In this document: positions 44,416 through 54,983 of the stretch, piece by piece
How positions within the stretch are numbered: the stretch's first letter is position 1
Layout of the letters: every line of letters begins with the position of its first letter
NCBI GenBank assembly: GCA_911728435.2
Contig: OU452205.1
Span: forward strand, 2,299,760-2,363,759
DNA from: Apoderus coryli
Taxonomy: Eukaryota > Arthropoda > Insecta > Coleoptera > Attelabidae
Direction: 5' to 3'
Length of the DNA stretch: 64,000 nt
The notes under the pieces: model-generated
Databases searched by the model: none
Seen by the model: the letters and a program-made list of their open reading frames with translations, nothing else
What the model was told of the DNA's origin: nothing
Position numbers and translations under genes: made by a program

Positions 44416-44714
44416 TTGTGGCAGTGCTGAACGCAGCGCAAATACACACAGCTTTACGCGTATGTTCAGAAAGTTTTAAAAACTCTCTAACTTTGCCAAC
44501 AACAGATAATGGTCAGTTCGATCGATTGCCTTTATAAGTCGGTGTAAAGATCATCCACTTGAAGTTACACAGAGTTACAAGAACGACCATTTAGAAGCAA
44601 GCCGAAACTTCAAATCGGCATCAATTTTATAGTAAAAAATAATTTCAAAGGCCTTTGAAAAATTGCACAAAAGAGACACCAAACACACTGGTTGTTTAAA
44701 AACAAGCCGTTCAA
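44416..44714. other. No clear gene
   Basis: May hold the worn 5' part of the mariner relic that follows; not readable. Confidence 0.3.
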
Positions 44715-44905
44715 ATGTCAAATTCGGAGTCGCGGACAAGAATTGCAAATTGCAAGAAACTCTCTACAGCGTATACTACTACACTCCATGCTTACAAAAT
44801 TCAATTAACACAACAACTGAAGCCTAATGACGATGCACAGCGAAGAGAGTTTGCAGAATGGATTATTCAGCATCAACAAATGGATTGGGCCATACTTTTT
44901 TGAAA
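44715..44905 (+). pseudogene. Mariner-superfamily transposase fragment
   Basis: HAYKIQLTQQLKPNDDAQRR and EFAEWIIQHQQMD match the HxYKxQLxQELKPNDxxxRxxFAxW segment that joins the helix-turn-helix and catalytic domains in insect mariner-type transposases. It stops before the first catalytic Asp. It is a different lineage from the two relics at 12.2 and 46.2 kb. Confidence 0.65.
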
Positions 44906-45533
44906 ATAAATCCTATGTACCTTATGATTCAATAAAAAACTTACAATCAAAAGACTAAAAACTTTACCTAAAACAAAATACGTCTAAGTCGTTCAATATA
45001 CTTTTGTGAACAATCTGTATCGCATCAGATGTGAATTCCAATTTGTCTCCAAGCGAATATTCTTTGGTACACAAACCTTGGGAAAATCCGTGGAAAAGGC
45101 AGATTTCCCATTATCTCACCGATAGAAATTTAATTAAAAGTTGTAAGATAGGTAACTGCTTACGTTTATATACACCCCAATTTATATTATAGTAACGTGT
45201 GTAAGCTTTGTTTTCCAAATAAGATTGTAATTTGAAACAGTCTCACCGATCTATTCTAATTTAGAGAATAATAATTTAAACTTTACAATTACATGAATAA
45301 ATCACTCTGCACGCAGATACGAATACGTTGGCAAAGCCCTGGATGTGGTTGGTATTGTAGTATAATATACAAAGTGTCCTATGGTGACGACGCATTAGAA
45401 TATTTCAGAGACTACCCTGAATTGAAATTCGAAAATTTCGTCGAATATGGCCTACTCGAATAACATATTAGCCTATGCGGTTGCTAGTACCGGAAGTTGA
45501 TGGGGACTTTGTTATTTCAAATGGAACACCCTA
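44906..45533. other. No gene seen
   Basis: AT-rich; ACAAAGTGTCCTATGG near 45370 and GGAACACCCTATA near 45523 resemble Tc/mariner ends. Confidence 0.3.
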
Positions 45534-45747
45534 TACAGGGTAGGCCAAACTTTATGGCCTATTAGAAGATTCTGGAGAACGGATAAAAGATATCGATCTG
45601 AAATTTTGTTTGCGATAATATAACAATGCCTGCGGCTCATGCTGCAAACGATCATACTCATAGGAAATATATAATATGTCATTTCATGTTCGTTGCACAA
45701 TATACTACTTTAATTGAATCCGTTAATTTCATGTAGACCACCCTGTA
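45534..45747. mobile_element. Miniature Tc/mariner-type element (MITE)
   Basis: TACAGGGTAGG at the left end and its near-complement CCACCCTGTA at the right end bound 214 bases. TA precedes the left end (45532-45533). No coding capacity. Confidence 0.45.
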
Positions 45748-46224
45748 TTTGATGATGATGAAATTAATTGTAGGCGTGCGTTGCAAAGTTATGAATATGA
45801 AATCTACGTTATGCGTTTTCAGGCGCATACAAACTCAAAAAAAAAGAAGATAATAAAAGGCAGCGTAATTCACTTACCTTTATATTCTTGCAGGATCTGT
45901 TGCGCATGGCCCTGCTGAATTCCAGTAAACCTCTCCAATCAATTACAATACAAAGCGGGTTTAAGCAAATCGTAAATTCACAAATATAGTACTTTTATAT
46001 ATATATGGCGAACAGCGGTTTTTTTTTCACGACGGTCAATCAACGTCTCTGCTTCCGCGCACTTAGTTGGTGCAGCGAATTACGCGCAAGCGTTTTAGGA
46101 TAAAGTAAAGTAAATGTAAATATTGATCAATGCAACACGCACCACATTCTATGGTTCCCCAAGAAGCTAATTGCCTAACCAACTGATATAAATCATTATG
46201 AAATCAATAACGGAACAAAATGAT
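45748..46224. other. No gene seen
   Basis: Mixed composition with a (TA) run near 46000; nothing recognised. Confidence 0.3.
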
Positions 46225-46915
46225 GCGCAAACAATAATCACTATAAGGTTTTCGTTTTTATTTCCTCCTTCATCTCCTCTGCTGTTGTTGGATGACTATT
46301 GTACACGAACGCCTTGTATGAATGTATCACAACAGAAAAAACAATCTGGTGGCGTCAGATCCGGGGATTTAGCAGGCCAATTTTGATGCCAATTTCTTCC
46401 AATCTATATGGAAAATTTACGTTCAAAAAATCACTAACAGTGCGATAAAAATGTGCTGGCACTCCATCAATTTGGAACCACGTATTTTCTCTAATGTTTA
46501 TATAGTAACGTTCTCCAATAAAATCGGCAAACTCTCACTCAAACAGTCCATTTAGGTGACTATCAAAAAGTCATATTAAATATGGACCATACATTAACTA
46601 ACCATTTATTTTGATTATCTACAGTTCCAAATTCATGTGGATTTGAATCACAATAAGAATGAAAGTTATGTCTATTGATGTTGCCGGTATTGTGGAATGT
46701 GGATTCGTCACTAAATAAGACATTATTAAAAGAGTTTTCATTTTCTATGATTTTGGTCCGGGCCCATGAACAAAATTGAACACGATTTAAAAAATCAATA
46801 TTGGAAAGTTCTTGATGCAGTTGCACTTTGTTTGGATAGTATTTGTCGTTAAACTGCCTTAACAGTCTCTCTCTGTCAGAATAAAAATCATCTCTAATTG
46901 AATTAAATCAATTTC
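46225..46915 (-). pseudogene. Mariner-superfamily transposase relic (copy B, rosa-like)
   Basis: The minus strand reads DDFYSDRERLLRQF, VQLHQELSNIDFLNRVQF, CSWARTKIIENENSFNNV, LFSDESTFHNTGNINRHN (first Asp), then WFQIDGVPAHFYRTVSDF (second Asp), a frameshift, and NWHQNWPAKSPDLTPPDCFF, with a third acidic Asp in TPPD. The second-to-third spacing is about 40 residues, though the frameshift makes the exact number uncertain. This is longer than DD34D mariner and near the DD41D described for rosa elements. Stops at 46557 and near 46520 disable it. Related to 12231-13036. Confidence 0.75.
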
Positions 46916-47171
46916 CACAGATAATTTTTTACTAAATATAGTAACCAATCAAATTACTTAATTTTAAGTCATGTGTGAAATTTCATCCAATCACCTCTGG
47001 ATTACAGCGATAATACCAATACAACATACCGGACAATAGTTTCCATCAATAAATAAATATGTATTTTATTATATTTAAATGTTATAATTGTGTTTGTAAA
47101 TAGAATGAAAATTGTTTGTCCTTTTTTGACATTGACGAATTGGAATTTGTGTTAGAAGGAAATGTTTTAAC

Positions 47172-47200
47172 CTGAGGAAGTTACTAATTAGTAACGAAAC
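47172..47200 (+). ncRNA. Degenerate hammerhead-like motif
   Basis: CTGAGGA, stem II GTTAC...GTAAC (perfect 5-bp arms, loop TAATTA), then GAAAC. This fits CUGANGA-stem-GAAA. No clear helix III with a cleavage triplet or helix I follows. It lies in the segment inserted into the left Crypton copy only. Confidence 0.35.
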
Positions 47201-47373
47201 GTCGTTTAATTTATGTTCAGTGTGATCGTGTCGAAAATAAACATGAATATTGCTATGTAAAATAAAGAAGAATTTTTTTTTCTATAAAAACCGAACACCC
47301 CAAGAAAGTAAACTGAAAAGAATTAGAATAGCGGTTCAAGAATAACAAAAAAATAAATATTATATCTAATAAT

Positions 47374-48478
47374 ATGCCAAAAAATACAATCAAATCAAAA
47401 AAATATGTATGGAAAATATTCCTCGAGTTTTGTGCGACCAGAGAATACGAACTGAATGCTGAAACGGGTTCGCATAATTTGGCTAATATATTAAAAAATT
47501 ATGCGGTAAATATGAGAAAAGCTGACGGAACTGAATATAAAGAAGCAACTGTAAAAACATTTTGGAATACTACGAGTAGGCTACTCCAGGAAAAATACTT
47601 CAATGACTTCAAAATTTTATTCGACCCGTTTACCAGTGTGATATTAAAAAATGCGCGAGATGCAAGAAATGCAAAACGTAAAAGAATACAGCAGGATCCA
47701 AACAAACGAAAATGCAGTTCATCAAATTTGAGTTCAAGTGATTTGGCTAGAATCATTGGATTATGGGATGAATGTACCCCAGAAGGTTTACAAAAATTTT
47801 TTTACCGTATTGTAGCTGTTGAGTTAGCTTGGCGATGTGGTGAACCAGCTGATTGCCTTATAGATTATTTCACGATTGAGAAAAATAATGATGGAACGCC
47901 AACCAACAGAATTGAATACAATCCAATATTCAGTAAAACATGCCAAGGAGGATCGAAAAGTTATACAAATAGTAAGTGGCTTGTTCCAAATATTGCAAAC
48001 GAAAGCGCATGCCCTGTTCGGTTATTCCATAAATTATTGTCCAAAAGGGGGAAAAATATTACTTCCAGTGGCCTATTCTTGAGACCAAATCGTTTCTGGA
48101 AATCCGAAAGTGACACATGGTTTGACAATATACTGGTAGTAGAACACAATTAATATGTGGACCAAATCATCCTCGCAAGCTATTGGTTTGGACACTAAGT
48201 GTAAAAAGATATCCAATCATTCGAACAGATCAACTGCATTTAGCCATTTGGCATATAAAGGAATTCCTGAACAGCAATTAATAAAAAGAACAGGACATAG
48301 CAGCTCTAATTCAATTAAACCGTACTTGAATATTAACAAAGAACGCCATGGTGAAATAATCAACACCATGCGAAGAATTTCTTCAACAGTGGAAATTAAC
48401 AATCCGTCAATTTCAGCAAACTCTTCTTCCGATTTAACATTTACCAATTGTACTTTTCACAACTGTAGTTTTAAATAA
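47374..48478 (+). pseudogene. Crypton tyrosine recombinase, left copy, one frameshift
   Basis: The first frame (47374-48153) has an N-terminal SAM-like part (WKIFLEFCATREYELNA, AVNMRKADGTEYKEATV), then the catalytic domain. The first catalytic Arg is in VELAWRCGEPADC. The second frame (from about 48140) has the HxxR box NHSNRSTAFSHLAYKGI, then LIKRTGHSS and the nucleophile Tyr in SIKPYLNINKERH. It ends with FTNCTFHNCSFK. R...HxxR...H...Y is the tyrosine recombinase signature, and the overall layout matches Crypton transposons of animals. A one-base loss near 48140 (GTAGTA-GAAC; the right copy has the extra base) separates the two frames. It integrates by recombination rather than DDE cut-and-paste, so no terminal inverted repeats are expected. 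Confidence 0.82.
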
Positions 48479-48650
48479 AAATGAATAATATTTGTTTGAT
48501 TAAAACTAATACATTTTGTATTCAAAATTATTAAACGTCAGATTGACAATCAAATTTTTGATATCTACAAAGCAAAAAATTATCTTATCGAATACTCCTC
48601 GGGCCTTGATAAATACTCAAAATTTTGTCATACAGAATCCTTCAAAATTA

Positions 48651-49518
48651 CTACTGATAAAAAATTGTTTTATGTAATATTCCCAACTATTAAGTAAGAA
48701 TTTTCAACAGATTATTTGGCAGTAAACGTTAAATTAAAAAAAAATGTACTGTGTTGTGTCAAATTCTCATAATCGATAACTAAATTACGAAGTTTCATCC
48801 AAAAACAGGTCATGACATCCTGACTACGTCTTCTGCAAAATCATCAATTTTGAGACACCCTTTACATTAATTTATTGTAAATTTGTCGATTTTGATAAGA
48901 ACGGTGTGTTCACAAAAAGTAAGAGAGTAAAAATTATCAATGCCACCCTATAATCATTGATATTCATTAAAAAGATATGAATAAAATCTGAGACCAGTTG
49001 TCAAAAATAATTTCATACTATTGTATTATTTATAAAGATACTTATATGACAAGAACTTCCAAATTTAATTAATTATTGTCTTTTGTGTTAGTTGTCCAGA
49101 CATGTCAGTCATTCACCGCTGAACGTGCGGATATATAAGTGAGGGTGTGAAAACCAATCAGTCCATTACAAAACTAGTGAGTCATTCCAATAATGTGGAA
49201 GTATGTAATAAATGTGTAGTGAAGGGTAGCTGTTAAGTAGGATAGGCTAGACAAGTTATTTGACGTCCGTTATATGCGTGTAATTAGTGTAATAAAGGCA
49301 GCATTTTGTGTTTGTATTTCATCCTAATGAAACTCTCTAAGGCAAGGAAAGAAAGGGTCCGACATTTTGAATTTAGACGGAAAATATTGGTTTTTGTTTT
49401 ATTAACTAAATATCAAATACAGTCCCTCTTAAGCAATGAGAAGAAGTTTTTGTCCCGAAATTTGGAACACCCTGTGGAGCGTAACAGCTATAGCAGCTAT
49501 TGTCAGTAGTAAGAACTC
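48651..49518. other. Spacer between the two Cryptons
   Basis: AT-rich at first. From about 49085 it is less AT-rich and carries a TATA plus initiator pair (separate entry) and AATAAAGG at 49292, so this part may be a solo LTR. No gene recognised. Confidence 0.4.
49132..49163 (+). promoter_or_regulatory. Core promoter: TATA box and initiator
   Basis: TATATAAG (49132-49139) is followed by TCAGTC (49158-49163), with the A expected as +1 at 49160. The 28-base spacing is ideal for an arthropod TATA/Inr promoter. AATAAA occurs about 130 bases downstream, as in a retrotransposon LTR (R region). There is no coding sequence immediately after it. Confidence 0.45.
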
Positions 49519-49685
49519 TAGGGTCTTGATAATACCGAGATAAATTTTGTCATAGAGAATGCCGAAAGCGTGTTGCTTGATAATAGCCCAAGGCCGCAGG
49601 CCGAGGGCTATTATCCTTGAGCAACTCGCTTGAAGGATTCTCTATGACAAAGTTTTGAGTATTTATCAAGGCCCGAGGAGTATTC
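49519..49685. repeat. Large imperfect hairpin at the 3' end of the right Crypton
   Basis: Arms of about 75-80 bases meet at about 49597. The inner 11 bases pair perfectly (GATAATAGCCC at 49579-49589 with GGGCTATTATC at 49605-49615). TGTCATAGAGAAT (49548-49560) pairs with ATTCTCTATGACA further out. The left Crypton copy has only the first arm. Confidence 0.8.
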
Positions 49686-51115
49686 GATAAGATAATTTTT
49701 TACTTTGTAGATATCAAAAATTTGATTGTCAATCTGACGTTTAATAGTTTTCAATACACAATGTATTAGTTTTACTCAAACAATAAATATTATTCATTTT
49801 TATTTAAAACTACAGTTGTGAAATATACAATTGGTAAATGTTAAATTGGAAGAAGAGTTTGCTGAAGTTGAAGGATTGTTAATTTCCACTGTTGAAGAAA
49901 TTCCTCGCATGGTGTTGATTATTTCACCATGGTGTTCTTGGTTAATATTCAAGTACGGTTTAATTGAATTAGAGCTGCTATGTCCTGTTATTTTTATTAA
50001 TTGCTATTCAGGAATTCCTTTATTTGCCAAAGGGCTAACTGCAGTTGATCTGTTCGAATGATTGGATATCTTTGTACATTTAGTGTCTAAACCAACAGCT
50101 TGCGCAGATGATTTGGTCTACATATTAATTGTGTTCTTGCCGACCGGTATATTGTCAAACCATGTGTCACTTTCGGACTTCCAGAAACGATTTTTCCCCC
50201 TTTTGGACAATAATTTATGGAATAACCGAACAGGACATGCACTTTCGTTTGCAATATTTGGAACAAGCCACTTACTATTTGTACAACTTTTCGATCCTCC
50301 TTGGCTTGTTTTACTGAATATTGGATTGTATTCAATTCTGTTGGTTGGCGTTCCATCATTATTTTTCTCAATCGTGAAATAATCTATAAGGCAATCAGCT
50401 GGTTCACCACCTCGCCAAGCTAACTCAACAGCTACAGTATGGTAAAAAAATTATTGTAAACCTTCTGGTGTACATTCATCCCATAATCCAATGATTCTAG
50501 CCAAATCACTTGAACTCAAATTTGATGAACTGCATTTTCGTTTGTTTGGATCCTGCTGTAATCTTTTACGTTTTGCATTTCTTGCATCTCGCGCATTTTT
50601 TAATATCACACTGGTAAACGGGTCGAATACAATTTTGAAGTCATTGAAGTATTTTTCCTGGAGTAGCCTACTCGTAGTATTCCAAATTGTTTTTCTAGTT
50701 GCTTCATTATATTCAGTTCCGTCAGCTTTTCTCATATTTACCGCATAATCTTTCAATATATTAGCCAAATTATGCAAACTCGTTTCAGCATTCAATTCGT
50801 ATTCTCTGGTCGCACAAAACTCGAGAAAGATTTTCCATACATATTTTTTTGATTTGATTGTATTTTTTGGTATATTATTAGTTATAATATCATTAATTGC
50901 ATCGTTAGATGCAATACCAAATCTTCACGACATTTTTAAACCAGTTGTTAGTTTGACGTTTAACTAATTTTTAATAAAAAAAACACCAAACTGAAAACAC
51001 CACATGTAGGGAATTATTGCTGTAACCCAGAGGTGATTGGATGAAATGTGACACATGACTTAAAATGAAGTAATTTGATTGGTTACTATATTTAGTAAAA
51101 AATTATCAACTGGAA
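49620..51115 (-). mobile_element. Crypton-like element, right copy (inverted)
   Basis: Inverted relative to 46913-48645, so the 3' ends of the two copies face each other across about 0.9 kb. Similarity includes non-coding flanks on both sides (for example TAGTAACCAATCAAATTAC near 46941 and its complement near 51081). Confidence 0.75.
49799..50858 (-). pseudogene. Crypton tyrosine recombinase, right copy, several defects
   Basis: Same protein as 47374-48478. Conserved parts include MNAETSLHNLANILKDYAV, SSSNLSSSDLARIIGLWDE and, in a second frame, the R-H-x-x-R-H-Y region. Unlike the left copy, it keeps the frame across GKNTINM, but the next Trp codon is TAG. A deletion of about 35 bases near 50190 removes part of the catalytic domain, and further damage lies near 50440-50450. 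The defects are different from those of the left copy, so each decayed independently after duplication. Confidence 0.8.
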
Positions 51116-51309
51116 TCACATTGAACCATGATGTTTTTTGAACATTTTGTTTCTTTCATCACGAGATTATCTCTATTTTTGTTGAAGATACACTGTTTCA
51201 AAGCGAACGCTGAAAAAAAACTCAACAAATAAACATAAAAAGGTAAGTTTAATCAGCAAACCAACAAAAATATAAAAATTATATTATAATAAACAAATTT
51301 GAAGGCGCG

Positions 51310-51925
51310 AATATCTAGTGAGGCCTCCTCGTGCCAAAATTATTTTATTTAGTCGATTTCACATCGAATCAATAAGGTTTGTAACAAGTTCGTGTGGAAT
51401 GGCATCAAATTCTTCAAGAAATTCAATTCGCAGACCATGTAGGCTGTCGGGTAAAGCAGGTCAACTAAGAATGCGTCTTTGAAGTTGGTCCCAGAGATGC
51501 TCAATTGGATTGAGATCAGGACTGCAAACTGGCCAAACCATTCATTCAATACTCACTTTGTCCAAATATTCGTTAACTACTCAGGCCACGTGCTGTCGCG
51601 CATTATCTTGCATTAATACGACGCCGTATCCGATAAAATGAGAGTAGGGATTTAAGGCGCCGTTTTCAACAAAAATTAAATCTGTACGGGCGTCCCCATT
51701 GAAACTTACGCATTCTGAAATTGTACAGTCCACAAATCTTTCATTTCGACGCCTCCAAACTCGCTCCCGACCATCAGGTGTTCAGAAGCAAAACCCGGAC
51801 TGATCCGTATAGTCCATTGCTCAATCCCCCAATTCGTACGTAGGTGCGCAAATTGGGACAATGTCCTGGAAGAAGCTGGGGTCCTGTGACAGGCCTTCTG
51901 GAAGTACAATATACAAAAAATCATC
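51310..51925 (-). pseudogene. Tc1-like transposase (DD34E), broken
   Basis: The minus strand reads TPDGRERVWRRRNERFVD after a worn first motif (YTDQSGFCF), SECVSFNGDARTDLIFVENG, then VLMQDNARQHVA (second Asp), and VCSPDLNPIEHLWDQL (Glu), then EFLEEFDAIPHELVTNLIDS. The Asp-Glu spacing is exactly 34 residues, as in Tc1. Stops interrupt it before VVNEYL, before MVWP and after RRILS. ACACGCTGTATA near 52056 may be the element's right end. It is a different Tc1 family from the one in the ClpP intron. Confidence 0.82.
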
Positions 51926-52504
51926 AAAATGAAAGAGCGGTTTTAATGGCCGTTTTTTTTTGCCGGTGAGTGTATTAAAATTGACGTGTTTCAAAATGTT
52001 TGAAAAATCAGAATCGTTTTAATAATTATAGATGGTCCAAATTTAAGTTGGGACACGCTGTATAAAAATATTTTCCCGAGTTATTCATATGTATGGAATA
52101 AAATTCCAGTGTATTAAATAATGCAGTGGATTTTATTTACAAGATTTTGATAATTCGTCAAACTAAAGAGACTATCCATGAATTAAACTTTATATAATAA
52201 TAATAATAAGTAGTTAACTTATATTTTACAAAATAATAATGAAAAAAACATATCATTCTTAGAGCTCCCTATCACATTTAACAGAAAAAAAAACTATTAA
52301 CAATATTACAAAATAATCATAACAACAATACAAAAAAAAAACACCAACAATAATAATCAAAACAAAAATCAGAGCGGATTAAGTATAAGATTACGGAGTT
52401 TTTTTTTAAGGAAAAGATACTTAAGCATTTCAGGTTATCTGATATTATTATAAATTTTGCAAATCTGGTATGAAAAGGCGACCGTTCGAAACCCGAAGTT
52501 TTAT
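51926..52504. other. No gene seen
   Basis: AT-rich; a run of A- and C-rich short repeats near 52290-52360. Confidence 0.35.
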
Positions 52505-52985
52505 GATAATGATGATAATGCTTTATTTGCCTATATAACAATAGTTATTGACATCGTCACATTCAGTATGTACATAAATAAAAATACAATATAAACAAAC
52601 AAAATACTCAAACAACAAATGCGTGTATAAATAGTACAAATACAAAACAGTAAAACAAAGTACATAAAAGTCACTTAAAACTTCAATAAATAGTCTAAAG
52701 GGGCACAATTCAAATATTACAACAACAGACTATAATATAACTTAAGATTAACAAAGCACTAGAGTGTAAAAAATGCACTCAAAATTTGTAGGTGAGATAG
52801 TCAGCATAGTCATATGGGACAATCTCAAGAAGTTGTTTTGTGCTGGGAGAGACAGAAGATTTCTAGATCTAATATTCAAATTATGTATATCAGATCGGAA
52901 AGTTATATTGGTGTACAAATAATGATAAGGATCAACATAACCCATATTAATTTCACTTTAAACAAAAGATTCCTGAGACATCCCC
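52505..52985 (-). pseudogene. CR1-like LINE, 3' end
   Basis: The minus strand reads MGYVDPYHYLYTNITFRSD, then HNLNIRSRNLLSLPAQNNF and a worn continuation. HNxNTRxRxxLxLPxxxT is the usual C-terminal block of CR1-like reverse transcriptases. The 3' end shows GCAAATAAAGCATTATCATC and an (ATC/ATT) repeat at 52505-52520. Confidence 0.5.
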
Positions 52986-53698
52986 TATACACATAGATTT
53001 CTTTTAAATACTATCTACTATCAAACACTTTTATTGGTATTTGTCAGATTTTTTTCTACATCAATCGGTGTTTTTCAGTCTTGTGTAGAAAACAAAACTT
53101 CACAATCAGCAATCTTTCTTTTCTCGGAAAGTTCTTTTTTACTATCCCCAATCCAATGACTATAAACACCCCCATGAAACGTAGTTTTTTGGGGTAGATT
53201 CCTTTAATCATATTGAAAGCAACTTTTTGGAACAAATCGAAAAATTACACCCATCTTCTTAAATTCTTCTATAACACAATGTTGCCAGAGAAATACACTA
53301 GTTTTTAGAGATTATTTCTGTCATCAGCATTCACTCGATAACGAGCATGAATTACTCCAACTCACCCCTTCCTAACAATTCTCATACCATTTTTGAGCTG
53401 ATGATGTAAGGGAACAGTGCTAGAATAGGTGCCTAGTTCTTTTGTACCAACCTTGCAATAATGTGAATTTTTGCTTGAAAGACTAAGCGCTAAGTTTCCA
53501 TGCGCTAAACATGAGAGCAAAATTAAGGATATTTTGTGGTGGTGGAATATGTTAGTAAGGTCTATTTTTCCTAAATATGTATTGTATTTATTTTAAAGCA
53601 GAAGCTTCAATCTTATTAACGTAAATTTCATTTAAGCCCATGCTAAATGTATGCATAAACACCTCCACACAACAACTTTATTATCATTCCGTTAACAG
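52986..53698. other. No gene seen
   Basis: AT-rich; nothing recognised. Confidence 0.35.
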
Positions 53699-53741
53699 AA
53701 CGTCAGAGAGACGTTTCGGAGATATAAACCCCCATCATCAG
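53699..53741 (-). ncRNA. Hammerhead ribozyme-like motif with good helix III
   Basis: Minus strand: CTGATGA (53735-53741), stem II GGGG/CTCC with one G-U pair, GAAA (53714-53717), helix III CGTC-TCTCT-GACG (4 bp, loop 5), then UU giving a GUU cleavage triplet. The bases before CTGATGA (GATCGATCGA) do not pair with those after the triplet, so helix I is missing or has decayed. Confidence 0.5.
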
Positions 53742-54983
53742 TCGATCGATCTTGAAGCGAAGAGTTGAAAATAATTCCCATTATAAATGAAAAATAATTT
53801 AATGGCAAAGCGGACTAAAATGCTGGTTTTACCTACACAAGGAATTTTGTTTAATTTAGCAGGGCCCCAGTCTAATTCCATTCCATGGGTCGACAGATAC
53901 TGACGAATTTGTTTCGCTCTTGTTATGAGCTCGTCAGAGTACCATAGTCGTTGCCCATCTACAAATATCAGCCTGCATTTAAGCACAATAGGATACACAA
54001 CAGTAGACACATGTAAATACGTATCATCTACATGTACATAGTAATGAATGTCCCATACCATGCAGAGGCCGAACAAACTCAATGTATAGGTAAAACCAGT
54101 CGTATAAATAGAAATAAATATAAATAAAAATAGTATGAACACAAAACGCTAGCAGGAGATCATTTTATCCTTCTGCCAGCATCTCCCAAATATTTGGGTA
54201 TCAGCAATGCTCGGACGGTGGTCTCCAAGCGTTCTGCCGTCGATGTTTAATGCCAAATAATGAAAAATTAAAAGGAATTCAAAGTGCCACTAAATTATTT
54301 TTCATTTATTATATTTACGGACATGAATTCCTTTTAATTCCCATTATGTTAACTAAATTTCTATTTGAAAATAATGTAATTCAATAATAAGCGCTACAAG
54401 CACTGCTTACTTACTTCAGCAAATTGGCAATCCAGCAAATATATTCTCCCTATTCTAAAAGCAACCACCGCAAGAATAGTCTCGTTAAAACTTTATAACA
54501 TGCAGGGGTGATGTGAAGATGAAAAAAAACTTCTAAGAAGGGAGTCAGTCAAATTTAGTGTTAAGAAAAAACGAGCACAGATGTTGACAGTATTTATTAT
54601 TTGAAATTATCACAAACTTTCATGCAAATGCACAAGTTTAACAGAAGGGCACAGCTATTACGTGAAACTTTTTTTGAGTTTCGGAGGTCTATCAGGCAAC
54701 CTTATGGAGGTTTGCAGTAATTATAACTACAGCCCTCTTTACAAAATATTTCCATACAGCAACAGTGATGTGTTATAAAATTACAAGCGGCCAATAGACT
54801 CAAATGCAGTCCTCGTATAAATAGAAAGTATTCATCGATGAACCATTAAAAATAAAATTAATTCAACCACCCTGTATATCACCGCTGCATTCTCATTACT
54901 TTTGTTTAATTAAATTATCAGTTTTCTACACAGATCTAGAAGTTTCTAGATCTGTGGTTTTCTATCCAGAAGACATTTTAATA
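53742..54983. other. No gene seen
   Basis: AT-rich. ACCACCCTGTATATCACC near 54868 is a Tc/mariner-type end. A palindromic AGATCTAGAAGTTTCTAGATCT lies near 54934. Confidence 0.35.

Larger units (their letters stand above)
46913..48645 (+). mobile_element. Crypton-like element, left copy
   Basis: The segment is repeated in inverted orientation at about 49620-51115. Shared parts are the 5' flank (ATAATTTTTTACTAAATATA...), the recombinase gene and the 3' flank (CTCCTCGGGCCTTGATAAAT). Relative to the right copy, this one has an insertion at about 47011-47340 and lacks the distal part of the 3' hairpin. Confidence 0.75.

Noticed and set aside
53393..53425. CTGATGA on the plus strand as a hammerhead
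   Set aside because: The bases after it do not form stem II, and GAAA is missing.
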